The notes beneath the pieces are model-generated. The model was not told where the DNA came from, searched no databases, and saw nothing but the letters and a program-made list of their open reading frames with translations. A program made the position numbers and the translations under genes. Shown piece after piece: positions 52,130 to 64,000 of a stretch of 64,000 nt of DNA. Where the stretch lies: positions 47,086,501 through 47,150,500 of the forward strand of contig NC_080557.1 of assembly GCF_030253575.1 (NCBI RefSeq). The letters run 5' to 3'. This DNA is from Rhododendron vialii. Its lineage: Eukaryota > Streptophyta > Magnoliopsida > Ericales > Ericaceae. The number at the start of each line of letters is the position of its first letter. Position 1 is the first letter of the stretch.

Positions 52130-53258
52130 GCTAGGATGCAGGTAAAAAATCGGGGATAAAAAATATGAAGGGGTATAAGATAGTAAGGGGTATTAATTTT
52201 GATGGGTTGGCCCACATCGATTTAATGTTTATGGAGGGAGGAAAAAATATTGTGGTTTGGATGGGGTATTAAAAAGGGGGATAAAATTTGTTTTTGTTTG
52301 GATGGTTTATAGAATGGGGGGATAAGAAGGGGTGGATGATGGGAAAAGCTGTCAAATGACTATTTTGCTCATATGCAGTATTAAATTTGATTATGTATTA
52401 AAATAAGTATATAAATTTTAAAATCAATATATTTAATCAATTTTGGACAATTGAAAGTATAAAAAAATTAAAAAATGTCTATTCTAAAAAATTTATATTA
52501 AAAAATATTTTTCAACTATATTTTTAATATATAAATGGCGTAAAAAAATAAGTGTTCCAATTTTCAATCCATTTAAATCGGTGCCAAGATCTTATTTTTC
52601 TGATCATTTATCTTAAATGGTCATAATGGATTTTTGGCTTTAAGGCCTTTTAACGAGCATCCGAAGACTTCTTATTTAGTTTCAGGGCTCTCTTAGGGTG
52701 CTAATTGAAAGGCCTTAGAGCCAAAAATCCATTATGACCATTTAAGATAAAATGATCAAAAAAATAAGATCTTCCCACCGGTTCAAACGGATTGAAAATT
52801 GGAACACTTATTTTTTTTACACCATTTATATATTAAAAAATATAGTTAAAAAATTAAGTGTTCTGATTTTCAATCCGTTTAAACTGGTGCGAAGATCTTA
52901 TTTTTCTGATCATTTTATATTAAATGGTCATAGTGGATTTTTGGCTCTAAGCCTTTCAATCAGCAACCTAAGAGAGCCCTGAAATTAAATAAGGAGTTTT
53001 CGGATTGGGAAAAGAGGTTAAACAGGGGTGATTTAGTCAAAATTTCACCCCTCTACAGTCGGATAAAATTTGGGGAACCCTAGAGGCGTCCAAAAGTTTC
53101 ACGGGTGAAATCCTCGTACGAGTGAAAACGAAGAAAGGAGGAAAAGAAATGAGGAGAGCGAATGGAGAATCCAAGTAGCGGCAAAACCTTGGGCCCAACC
53201 CTTTTACCCCCTCCTTTATTAATTTTCACTCCTTTTTGACTCCATCCAAGCATGCCCA
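52130..53258. mobile_element. Compound foldback element
   Basis: The core at 52540-52990 holds three alternating-orientation copies of the unit found in the foldback at 9860-11610 (AATTTTCAATCC, TTATTTTTCTGATCATTT, AAATGGTCATAATGGATTTT, GGCCTT). Outer ends GGCCCGCTAGGATGCAG and (complement) GGGCATGCTTGGATGGAG suggest a larger element around it. Outer limits are approximate. Confidence 0.5.
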
Positions 53259-54289
53259 TAGAAAGAACATTGACGTTCTAGGAGGCAATCTCCTGTTAAC
53301 CAAACCCCTACCCCCCTCCAGTAGATTCACCAAATAGTCGTCTTTCTAGAATTGTATGGTATGTGATCTAGGGTTGGATTTGCCTGTATCTAGAGATTTA
53401 TGGTTAATTTCCAATTTGAGAAAAACATGATTTGGGAAGAATTTTTCAAGGCTGTTGTTTTCTGGGACTTTCTCAAGCCTTTGATTTTATGGGATGACTT
53501 TGCTCTCTTGCATCTTCCGGCCCGTTTGCGACAGTTGTGGATATAGATGTTTGATTTTAGACTTGGATTTTGCTGCAGATTTTAGATTCTAGATTTTAGA
53601 AGAAGTTGAGAAACACGTTTGTTGCAGCTGCAACATTATGAGAACTTCATTCATTTTTTGAGAATTCGTGTTGCAGAATCCCAAAAACTATCCAAACCCA
53701 GCTTTGAAAGTTTGAGAATTTCATTCATTTTTAGCTTTTCAGAATATATAAAATCCGAGAATCCATTATTTAGAATTTTTAACAAACACTCTAAACTAAT
53801 TTTGAAAAATAATTTTGAAAAACTAGAATCTCAAAATCTAAAAAAAAAAAAAAAAATGGGGGGAAAAAAAAATTTTATTCTCTCAAACACGCACTTTCTA
53901 GACTTTTGATAAGTGAATCACAATTAGTTTGTGGTTTCTTGGAATGTAGAAAGATCAATCGAACAACATTAATGCTTCGGACACAGAATTCAAACACGGA
54001 TACACATGCACGTTGATATATATATTTGAAACTGTAATTAAGATGTATGTGAGTAATACAGTGCATTGAATATGCTCTTGAGGCATCTGTATTCGGATAT
54101 ATATATATATATGCGTCCCCGCAATATAGGTTACAGTCCTTCACCTTAAGCAGAGACACACATACACTCTTAAATTGAGCTGTAAGCACACACTGTGACT
54201 CTTTGCGTTCTTCTCTATTTGCAAGTACACACTGTGACTCATGCACATGCACATCTTCATCTTTTGTTTGGTGAATTTTTTTGCCCGGG
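53259..54289. other. Intergenic, nothing coding recognised
   Basis: Contains an A-rich run near 53840-53870. The short reverse-strand frame at 53875-54252 shows no known domain. Confidence 0.35.
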
Positions 54290-54297
54290 AAGGTGAG

Positions 54298-54487
54298 GTT
54301 GAGAAGCCCAGCTTAGTTGACTTGGTTTGCTGGTGTGTCTCTCCAGTGGTGGTCAGTGTTTGAGCCCCACGGGGAACAGGTTTGAGGTTCAGAGCTAGCT
54401 ATGGATAGCCTTTGCACTCTCGCTGACTACCATATTGACACTCCGCTATCCCTGTTGATATATAAACTATGGCAAAAAAGAAAAAGA
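54298..54487 (+). mobile_element. SINE-like element
   Basis: About 190 bp with an A-box-like stretch (GCTTAGTTGACTTGG), a B-box-like GTTTGAGCCCC about 45 bp further on, and an A/G-rich tail. Flanked by an 8-bp repeat AAGGTGAG (54290-54297 and 54488-54495). Confidence 0.55.
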
Positions 54488-54495
54488 AAGGTGAG

Positions 54496-55997
54496 CTTGA
54501 CATATGGACTACATCTTTACAGTTTGTAGTATAGATCGAGAAATAGATTCCATTATCGATCTCTACAGTCTATACTTTAATTACGTTTACTTTCTTCACT
54601 TGCTATGTCCTTATTGGAACATAACTCTACTATGGTACCAGGTTTTTCCGTATGGTATTAACTATTCATACACGATTTAAGATGCAACTTCGGACGCAAT
54701 TAATTGTGTCACAACTTTGGAAACAGTTGTGTCCGCAACAGTTCGATGCATATATGTTCACATGAAGAAAATGCATATGATAGTGAAGCTCGTGTAATAA
54801 CCAATATATTTAGGCGTCACTATATATGCATCTTATGTACTCCCTCCGTTCCCCAATTGTTGGTTCCTCTTGAAAATTCTTAACGATTTAAGGAGAAAAG
54901 CAATGATTGCACTTAAATTCGAATCTTAATGACATCATATGAGTGCGCCATGTAACACATTTGAACCCTCTTCCACTGGTAGAAAGGTGGAAAAAGGATC
55001 CGAAGCGCATGAGGGAATGAGAATCTAACGAGCTAAACATTGGAGGCAAGATCCTTTATGCCGAAATATTTCATGTTCTACCCACTTAGCCATTAATTAG
55101 CAAAATATACGAATAGCTATTATGTGCCTAGAGATTTTTCGGCTGATGGATTGTGTGATTTTTTTAAACCAATGGCTGGAAAATCTCTTGATACAGATGC
55201 ACAGAGATTTTTGAGACAGAGGAGATCGGACCCCTTAACGATGAATATCATAAAAAAAGCAAACAGTTCTTGTGAGTGGTCCAATAATTTCATCATCTTC
55301 TTGATATTGGGAACTGCCTTTCATTTAAAATTTGTGGTTCTAATATTTCTCTTTAATACTACTTTAACAGAGACATGAAAGATTTGATTTCATTGATAAC
55401 GTAGGATAGCAAAATTAGCACACAAAAAAGAGAAAGAAAGAAGGAAAGAAAGAAAGAGCGACAATGATTTGACCTGCTAACGGACTGCGTTAGTACTGCA
55501 ATTAATCAATCTTTAAAACCCTTTTTGGGTAAGTAAAACAAAAATTCCCGGTGAAATTGCGATATTTTCGGCAAAATGCCTGTGTCTAATCTGTACCATA
55601 TAATATCTTATGTGATGTTTTAGCGACGAACTGACTCTGAGAGCGATAGGTGTGTATTTCGACAAAATGCAATCTATATAATATATAAAAATTGTATGTG
55701 ATACTTTAGTGACGAGCTTGCTGTAAGAGTGATAGGTGGTATTATCTTAATTTTCAATAAAATGAAATAATCTTATTGTATCGTACAGGAAAAATCTTTT
55801 TCTTTTTCTTTTTCTTTTTTTTTTCTCTCGTATTCTCTTCTCTTGAGTATACGAAATCAAATCTGAACTTGATCAATATCTTTTCCTATCGGTGCAAGCG
55901 ACTTCTTTACAAATTTTAAATATGTTACAATTGAAATTTGTTCTATTTGCTAGCCTTATGTGTAGGCTTCCGTCAAGGTATCTTTTCCTTTTTTTGG
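54496..55997. other. Intergenic, no gene recognised
   Basis: A Stowaway-like terminus (CTCCCTCCGTTCCCC, ~54839) is present without a matching partner. Two diverged copies of a TTTTAGCGACGA / TTTAGTGACGA block lie near 55615-55735. Confidence 0.35.
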
Positions 55998-56215
55998 GTT
56001 TGACGGTCCAGGTGTCTGGACCAGCTTACGCACACCTCGACTATTCCTCTCCTTGGTCCTATCAAAGGCAGGCCATCCGTGCCGGAATCGAAGCTAAGGT
56101 CCCACCACATGTAAGTGTTAGAAGTATCTTTAGCCCCAATAAAGAGCTATGAGGTTTAAACCTAGGCACTGTCCAACAAAATTCAAGTTTCCAACTATTG
56201 AACCAACCCCTTATT
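55998..56215 (+). repeat. Dispersed repeat, longest copy
   Basis: Begins GTCCAGGTGTCTGGACCAGC, continues CTTACGCACACCTCGACTA, GTGCCGGAATCGAAGC and ends near CCAACTATTGAACCAAC. Partial copies occur at 11820-11945, 35225-35350 and 43750-43850. GGTTTAAACCTAGG may be a decayed pol III B-box. Confidence 0.45.
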
Positions 56216-56704
56216 GGTGGAACCAAGAAGTTATTAACAGACACAAAATGGTATTTGTATTCAGTCCATGTTGGCCCAAAATGGTGTTTGTATTCAGTCT
56301 ATGTTGGCCCAATATACCTATTTGAAGGGCCTGCGATTGTTAATAACAGGCCAGTTGACATTAGCCCAATATCCTACAAAGCCCGCATAAGTCCACCCAT
56401 TTGTATGGCCTGCGATTGTTAATAGGTCTGTAGGGCCTGGCTCTGAACATTTTTTTCTTCTTTTTTTAAAACTTTTGATGGTAGTTTTTGAGTAATCGTG
56501 ACTTCTTCTTCTTTCCAAATGAACAAATAAGCTTGTTTGATAGTTGCATGCCTGCATCTCAAATAAGCAAATAACCAATCAACATATGTATCTGATGGGT
56601 TCGACTCGATGCTGATTTGTTGCGGCTTTTTTTTGTTTTGTTTTTGTTGTATTTTCTTTGTTATTGTAGTCGTAATCTTTTCGTTTTAATAGATTGCTGA
56701 TGAT

Positions 56705-57260
56705 GTGACCCATAGGATCCAAGTGGGGTGGCTCAAGTGGAGAAGCGCTACTGGTGTACTATGTGACAAGAGAGTACCTACAAAATTGAAGGAAAAATTC
56801 TATGAAACCGCCATAAGACTGGCGATGCTTTATGCGACAGAATGTTGGCCTATTAAGAAACAACATGTAAGCAAGATAAGTGTATCGGAAATGAGAACGT
56901 TGAGGTGGATGTGTAGTAAGACTAGACGAGTCAAGATTAGAAATGAAACAGTTCGTGAGATGATAGGTATAACACTTATAAAGGAGAAATTGAGGGAAAA
57001 TAAGCTAAGGTGGTTTAAGTATATCTACCGTAAACCAGAAGATGCAGTAATTAAGAGAGCGGATAGGATAGTTCTAGATAGCAATGTTACGGGGAGGAAT
57101 AGACCTAAATTGACATTAAATACTATAGTGCGCAAAGATATGAGTATAATGAGTTTATGTGAATAAGTAGCTCTTGATAGAGCTCAATGGAGAAAACAGA
57201 TTTATGTAGACGACCCCAAATGATTGAGACGTAAGACTCAATTTGATTTGGTATATATGA
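56705..57260 (+). pseudogene. 5'-truncated LINE, reverse-transcriptase C-terminal remnant
   Basis: The frame 56705-57166 encodes 153 aa typical of the region after the reverse-transcriptase core in plant LINEs: LYATECWPIKKQHVSKI, EMRTLRWMCSKTRRVKIRNE, LRENKLRWFKYI and the GRNRPKLTL tail. The catalytic part is missing. The reading continues as RAQWRKQ and a GACCCCAAATGATTGAGAC 3' end related to 29905-29995. An old, dead insertion. Confidence 0.75.
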
Positions 57261-57916
57261 GATGATCTTTCGCTCAAAAAGAAAGCGAAGCAATAAACAA
57301 ATAAGCAACTGGTTTTGCTCATTGCTTATACACAAGGTAAGTAAAAACTCGTTTGGTTTGCTTGCTTAGTAGCTTTTCAGAAGATGTTAAATAGATTATT
57401 GCTTGTAAAGAAAACCATGACACTGCTTGTTGACTAGGCTGACACAAAAATAAGCAATCAGACCCAACGGGCCCTTTTCTATGCTAAACCAAACAGGCCA
57501 ATCGGAGGGGGGGAAAAAGGACAAAAGGATTGTAAGCCGAGGTTAGGTATATGGACCCTACGTGATTGTGCAGTGGTAAGGAGCCTTGGAGGCCACACCA
57601 TGCTCCAAGGAGCACTCGATAATTTTACTCCGTGGCACATCTTCATCAGGTCATGTATTCATAATGTGCAGCCCATAGCTTGACAAATTCCCACATCTGA
57701 ATATCTCCTGGAACTATGGCTAGTATTTGGAAAAGATAAAGATGTATTCTGTTGTCTCTAAACCTTGCTCTATACAAGAAAAGGAATTCTGATCAAATAC
57801 GTCCAGTCCTAATTGATTTTTTGAACAAAAATGTGACGAATACAATCCCACAAGAAAAACAAGACAAGTACTGTCCATGAAGCTACATCCCGTTTACATT
57901 TCTATGTGATGCGCTG
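57261..57916. other. Region downstream of RRF
   Basis: Probable RRF 3' UTR next to 57917, otherwise unassigned. Confidence 0.35.
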
Positions 57917-60900
57917 CTAAACTGTCAGCAATTCCTGAAAGACAAATGCAGGAAGAATACAAGTTAAACGTGATAAAGTAAAGAGAGGAGATACTTTGAC
58001 CTTCAAAGAAAAACTCGTAGCAGCTGATAAATGGAACAAATGTGACGAGCTTAGAGCCCAATTTGTCACCCTCAAGGAAAAAAAAAATCGTCTTTCTTGT
58101 ACGTCCAAAACATTCAAGCTTCGGTTATTTTATCCTTTGTTTACTCAACTACAAGCCAATGTATTATGGAATTCATCGGGTTGTCAAGTATTCTTTATAT
58201 TTCTACCTAAGAAATATGGACACTGACCTGCGACGAAGATGGATATGGACATGGGACACGATAATTCTAAATAAATAGGGACATGGACACAGAGGGGGAC
58301 ACGGAAAAAAATGTATATCTCCAGGGATAGATAATTAATTGTTATTCATATGAACATTACATCCGGAAATAACCTAAACCTATGGTATCTTTACAGTCTT
58401 TGTTGTTTCCTTTTTACATATTACTAGTTAAACGAGAGACTTATTTGGTCAAAATTCATTTATTCACACTTTTTTCCTCGTACTTTTAGAATATCCTACA
58501 CCGAAATGAGCTTCAGTATCTATAAATACAGTGTGGATATGTTTCCATCTGTGTCCAACTTGGGACACGGGTGTCCCTTGTTTAAAAGTAATTAGATTTA
58601 TTGAACACACCACGTGGCGTGTCCCTGGAGTGTCACACACAGATAAGGCCAGCAGTTAGGAGTGTCGGTGATTCATAGTTTCCTCCCCTTGGAAATTCAG
58701 CTTTTCGTTTATGCGTATTTTGTGGTTATATATATAGAGCTTCAGCTTTAGTTAGATAGAACTCTACACCCCTCTTCCTTCTAGTCCAAAAGAAAAAGGA
58801 GAGGAAAACAAACAGAAATGAGTGGGTTGAAATGAATAGCGAAGTTCAAGCCGTGCGACGTAACCATGAAAGGTACCTACGAGCACCCATTCTTGGAGTT
58901 GAAGGAACGACATTGACAATATAACCAAGAGAAATTTCCACCTCAATATTTGTTTGAACAGCAAAAGAACCATCTCAATATTATCATGGCTTTATCGTAA
59001 TCACAGAGTTTGGCAATGGTAACAGATACCTTCTCTTTCTCTTTGAAGATGGAGTCGATCTTCTTGACATACTCATCTGTCACTTTCTGCATACAAAAGA
59101 TAATACGTCAGAAGTCGGGAACAGAATCACTTTTGAATTCAGTATATTAGTAAAAGGAGGCCCCTATAAGGATGTGTTAAGCTGGAACAATGCAACTCTT
59201 GTGTCTAGGCAGACAAATAAACCCCATAAATGGTAAAAGGTGTTCAAGTGCAAAACACACAGGAAAGAAGGGGTTTAAGTGAGAATTGAGAAACTAGTTT
59301 GTTGGGGTTTGTCTCACATCGGTTAATTATCTCCTCCAATACTAGTATATGAGCCCGGGCTGCCTCTCTACTCATTGCGAATTGGTTTTGAATTGGATGC
59401 TTTAACATGGTATCAGAGCTAGAGTTTCGGAGAAATTGTTCCCTTTGTTTATGCCATAACTCATAGGTGCACCGTGGTTTGTTGTGAACCATGTGTTATG
59501 GATCGTTTGTTTACCTCTCCACGTGTGACCAAGTGTGAGTTGGGGGTCACACGTGCTTGGAGTTTGTCCCACATCCAAGACTAGTATATAAGCCAGGGCG
59601 GCCTCTCCACTCATTGCCAATTGGTTTTGCATTGAATGCTTTAACATAGTTCAGCATTTTGATTTATTCCTAAGAATCCTAACTACTTGTCTTTACCGCA
59701 AAATCCCGGGCGACTTCTGAGTTTCAAGAAGATAATATCAATCACAAGACATTGAGAGAAAAATAACATCCAGGAGATACTACAACAATCTGGCATGGAC
59801 TTCCAATCCCCACCCCTGACAGTGGTAAACACCCTTATATTCGCCATAGAAGTGTTTTAAACGAAAAAAGCGGAAAATTACTACTCACCACCAACTCCTC
59901 AAATTATTGGTAAATAAATAAATAAATTGAAATGTGGTTTAGAAGTCCAACAAAGCCATAATCAGTGGATGACAAAAGCATGCTGATAAAATTAGTCCTA
60001 CCTGCAAATCATTTGTCAAGTCTCTCACAATGTCTTCTGAGAACTTTTTATCCTGCAAATAGAGTGATGGATCATACCAAAGGAACCCTTCAAAGATAAG
60101 GGGGAAAACCAAACAAAAATAACTATTTGAAGAGATCAAAACCTTCTCAAGTTTTTGATAAGCTTTAATGCCATCTCTTCTTATATTCCTCAATGCTACC
60201 TAAAAATTAGGCAGCTCGATAAAAGGTCTGATAAGAAATTCAATATAGATATTACTGAGCCCACACTAGCATTTCCAGATTCAAAATAACAACTACCAAT
60301 CATGAATTAATTGAAAATGCATCAACATGTCAGAAAGGAAAAAAAAGACAGAATATTGCATTTCCAAAACATACCTTGCCTTCCTCAGCTTGTTTAGCTA
60401 CAACTTTAGACAATTCCTGCAAGAAACCAAAAAAAGAAAAGAAAATATAGTATTTAAATTGTTGATAACATACTTCAGCCAGTCCAGCAAACTTAATTTT
60501 CAGCATTGCCTTTGTTGGAGCTCACAATTCATTACTGATGAAAGCATGTCTAGCCAGGGCTTTTCCAGTCAAATAACTATAATATTTTATTTCAACATGC
60601 TGAATAATGTAAGATAACATCAGAAACAAAGACGCTAATGTTTACATACAGCCGCCACACACCACACCATCATACAGGTTCCACAAACATGAAGTGAAAG
60701 AGAGCCTTCTTTGAATAGCGAACATACCACTCAATGACTCAAAAACCAAACAGATTCACATAGACAGCAAAGATACGCAGATATTTCCACAGGCAGAAAT
60801 GCTTGTGATTATCAGCCCTTGATATGGATATGGTACAATGGAAGAATTAGAACCTAATTCTTCAATCGAAGATGAGAGAATCAATCCTCAATCTGGGAAA

Positions 60901-63352
60901 ATATAGAAAATAACACAGAAGCGAAATTCTGAGCACGCTTTCCTGTAAAATCAATCAAGCAAAAAGAAAAGTAATACCTTTCTTCTATCAGATGTCAACG
61001 GAGGGACAGACAACCGTATGACTTCGCCATCATTGTTTGGAGTCATGCCAAGATCAGAGGCAACTAGGGCCTTTTCTATAGTCTTTAAGCTGAAAGAACA
61101 ATGCAGTGTCGAAAGATAGATGGTTAATCTAAATTGATCTAAGTTCTAGAACTTTTGAAACTAAGGCATCCAACAGGTCAACGAGTTTACTAGTAGTAGT
61201 CCCTAATCGTGGCTGCTGCATGTCATGTCCAATACAGAGGAGCAAATGAGAAGTACAGCCATTGTCCTTATCCGACCTATTAACTTCCATGAGGTTTCAG
61301 TTATTGGCAATCGTACCTGGATTTGTCGTAAGGCTGCACCAATAGAGAACTTGAATCAGGGGTACTAATTTGAGCTATGCTCTTCAAGCTGACTGGAGTC
61401 CCATAGTACTCCACCTGAACCAAAAAAAAAACAAATGAAAACCCCCAAACAATCACAATACATGCACACATACCACAGCGAATAAGATTACTACGCTTAT
61501 GGTAAGCTCCTGACAAATGTTTCCAGAGAGACCTCAGATGAGAGGGTGTAGTGGGCAGAACCCGGTCTACTTGGGCCGACCAATACGAGCTGACCAATCC
61601 GGGTGGCACCACCAGGTGTTCCTCTTGCAGGCTAACTGGAAGGGGAGAGAGAGCCGTTCAGATCTACCCGGTGTGATCTCAAAACCACCACCCCACAGAG
61701 GGAGTAAACTAAAATCTCAAAATATCAGTCAAATCCTGATTTTAAGGAAAAGCACAATTGGCACGTAGAAACTAACCAACACATGCTGAGATGATAGATA
61801 CCCTATAGATCAGCCATATTAACCACCGTAGAGTATGACTAGTCCTGCCCGACCATATTGATTCCCCTTCACTGTATTCAGCTAATCACCCACTGGAATA
61901 TACTTTTATCGTTGCATTTCAAGAAAGATCTTTCAGGAAAGACCGACTCACAAACATCAAACTTACTCTTTGGTGGGACAATGGATTGCTTCTAAATAAC
62001 AGCCTCACGCACTCCAGGTCAAGTCCACTAATCAAAAAGTCAAGCACTACTAAAGCAGTGCTAGTCATTAGACATGTACACTGGCAGCTCGTCTCTCATA
62101 TACTAACAACAGGGTGGTCTTGTACATGCAGTTTCCTTTCTCTCTCTTTTTATTGTTATCTTTTCCGGGATCCTTATAAGTTAAAACCAACGTCTCTTGA
62201 AGGATGAAAATATTAAGAGGACAGTTTTGGACATGTAGGTTCCTTTTTCTTTTCCTTTCTGGATACTTAGAACTTGGTAAAAAATCTTATTACTTGAGAT
62301 GGATCCATACTTTTCCAGTATCGTCAGCCACTCAATAGGAGAGAATGTCGATTGTTTATTCCACATGCAATGAACAAACTAAACAGAAACTAAGCCCATA
62401 AACAGACCAAAAAGAAAATCATACCTCCACACGGTCTAACATTGAGGGGGCTGCTCTCCCAGTCCTTATAGAATTGAATTTGGACTTGACACTTTCAATA
62501 GTCTTGTCCATCCTTTGCTTCTACAGAAAGACATTGCACATTAGATTTCTCAATGTAAAGAAAACCCCAACAAAAGCCTTAAAACCATTAGAATGCACAA
62601 TGTACACGTGTTACAAACTTACAACATAGTTCTCAACTGCAGCTTTCTCAGCCTGAATTTCTTCTATAGTTGCACACCTAATTGTTAACGTTCTGAAAGG
62701 TGATCGATCACAAAACATTTCACAGGTCAACCACAACAAGCCATACGTTGTAAAACCAATTCACAACTACAGCAACCACAGTGATTCGGATGCGGTACAC
62801 TTGCCTCCTTTCAGAAACTTGCTTCACAGCAAGGGTTTTCCACGCAATTCGTCTCACACCAGTGCGAAGCGTCACATGGTTTGCAGCCGAATTCCATGAA
62901 ACCGCATTGTGAAACGCCGAATTGCATTGCACACAATTTGGTCCTCTCGAGTACGTATCTGTTGTAAAAATTGGCAATCACAGTCACCGGCATTTTAGTC
63001 CAGTAACCATGTCAGAGTGTAGGAATTCAATTACTAGCAGGGAAAAAAAAAAACCCAAAGAACTTGAGAAAACGATATTTTGTGTGAAGTTAGTCCAGTA
63101 ACTTGAGAAAACGATATTTTGAGGCAGACAAGAAACTGCAAATAACACAGTAAAATCTGAAAAGGGGAAAAAAAAAAAAAACTAAAAGAATTCGACTAAT
63201 AATAGAACAAAATCTGAAATAAAAACCCTAAGAGTGAGAGGAAAACATGTCTTGTGTAAAAATCAGAAAGTGACGGAGGAAGGGTTTGTACTGTTGTTTG
63301 TCTGGTAGCAGATAGTTCGCACTGAGGTTGGAGCCGCGAACGACATCGCCAT
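57917..63352 (-). CDS. RRF: Ribosome recycling factor, chloroplastic
   Basis: Releases plastid 70S ribosomes from mRNA after termination, together with EF-G. Eleven exons join in frame (271 aa): 63352-63292, 62958-62805, 62692-62623, 62520-62425, 61414-61317, 61089-60978, 60416-60375, 60199-60143, 60052-60002, 59086-59030, 57934-57917. Residues 1-~75 form a transit peptide ([17 protein letters not shown] start). The mature part begins near [19 protein letters not shown] and carries [80 protein letters not shown] and a last exon of only 18 bases (ELLTV stop). Intron 2 needs a GC-AG donor to keep frame. Intron 9 contains a TRIM. Length and motifs are normal for plastid RRF. Confidence 0.95.
59300..59646 (+). 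mobile_element. TRIM (miniature LTR retrotransposon) in RRF intron 9
   Basis: LTR 1 at 59300-59407 (TGTTGGGG...TTTAACA) is followed directly by the primer-binding site TGGTATCAGAGC (initiator Met tRNA). LTR 2 at ~59554-59646 shares GTTTGTC(T/C)CACATC, GACTAGTATATAAGCC-like and CACTCATTGC(G/C)AATTGGTTTTG blocks. A perfect 5-bp duplication TAGTT flanks it (59295-59299 and 59647-59651). The ~145-bp interior has no coding capacity. Confidence 0.9.
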
Positions 63353-63434
63353 TGTAGTCGCAGAAGATTGAGAGTTGTGGATAAGACTTTTTGTTTCTCT
63401 CTCTAGAATTCGACCTCGCTATTGAGTTCTGGAG

Positions 63435-63523
63435 TATACCCTTTTCTCCCCCGTATTTTCGTACAATTGCAAAAGATACCCCCCTTTTCTCCCCCGTATT
63501 TTCGTACAATTGCAAAATATACC
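63435..63523. repeat. 44-bp tandem duplication upstream of RRF
   Basis: Two near-identical copies of TTTTCTCCCCCGTATTTTCG followed by TACAATTGCAAAA, 83-171 bp upstream of the RRF ATG, within its likely promoter or leader. Confidence 0.75.
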
Positions 63524-64000
63524 CCTGATCCACTTGTTGATGCCAAAATTACTTCTTTTTTTATTTATTTATCCGATGCCAAAATGACTTCGCTTAATTC
63601 TTTCTTTTTGCTTATCTAGTGATTAAAAGTTTAAAACAGAATATAATAGCAATATTTTTGCACCGGCTTGATAATACTATTTTTGCACATTTCTCAATTC
63701 TCTCCCCGCTATGGGTATCACTTCACTGTACTTATTGAGATCCTACACAATCTATATGAATAACCAAAAAGTTGAGGATCGTTTTTCCCAACGGGTCGAT
63801 ATTTATAATTTCCTATTCTCCATTAATTGGACATAAAATTTGATAAGACTAGAAGATTAAACAGAAACAATTGTTTTGTAAATTTTCACATTCGTGTGCT
63901 AGCTGCCTGCAACTATAATTACAAAATTGCATAGCTAAGCAGAAACAAACGAAAAACAGCTATTATCAATATCATAGCAGCAATATCATGTTATATTTCC
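63524..64000. other. Upstream of RRF, no gene recognised
   Basis: AT-rich promoter-proximal sequence up to the window edge. Confidence 0.35.

Noticed and set aside
56705..57166. A functional 153-aa protein gene
   Set aside because: The sequence matches the post-reverse-transcriptase part of LINEs and lacks the catalytic region; a truncated element.
62623..62958. Frameshift in RRF between exons 2 and 3
   Set aside because: The apparent shift disappears with an AG|GCAAGT donor, which gives a protein matching the family.

Overview
This is flowering-plant nuclear DNA, most likely from a woody eudicot. The genes carry spliceosomal introns, two encode plastid-targeted proteins (ribosome recycling factor and a class II diterpene cyclase), and the AT-rich spaces between genes are full of plant transposons: solo LTRs, a TRIM, SINEs, and hAT, Stowaway and Mutator-type MITEs. 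Species or family cannot be fixed from sequence alone.

Six protein-coding genes can be read from start to stop with an open frame. In order they are NKAP-like (+, 2485-4170, one exon), a DUF868 protein (+, 13550-14455, one exon), splicing factor PRP18 (-, 15988-20826, 3 exons), NatB catalytic subunit NAA20 (+, 26748-33458, 6 exons), copalyl diphosphate synthase CPS (-, 42829-50645, 15 exons, 823 aa) and plastid ribosome recycling factor RRF (-, 57917-63352, 11 exons, 271 aa). They do not form a pathway cluster: NKAP and PRP18 act in nuclear RNA processing, NAA20 in co-translational N-acetylation, RRF in plastid translation and CPS at the entry to labdane-type diterpenes, including gibberellins. 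Two introns, one in CPS and one in RRF, only keep the frame if a GC-AG donor is used.

Repeats fill most of the rest. 0.6-2.4 kb is a long foldback element with a nested MITE, ending 91 bp before the NKAP start codon. 9.9-11.6 kb is a second foldback whose relatives recur at 52-53 kb. 22.1-26.4 kb holds two divergently oriented solo LTRs of one family just upstream of NAA20, and a third copy lies at 40.5-42.3 kb beyond the 3' end of CPS. All three have perfect 5-bp target duplications. NAA20 intron 4 carries a 1.6-kb Mutator-like element, CPS intron 13 a Stowaway MITE, and RRF intron 9 a complete TRIM.

The most unusual signal is inside the three solo LTRs. Each carries about five pairs of short CG-rich motifs at matching offsets. 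The motif sequence is uniform within a copy but differs between copies. A stem-loop downstream of the TATA box is kept by compensatory base changes. Together these suggest a sequence-specific recognition system that changes in concert within each LTR lineage.
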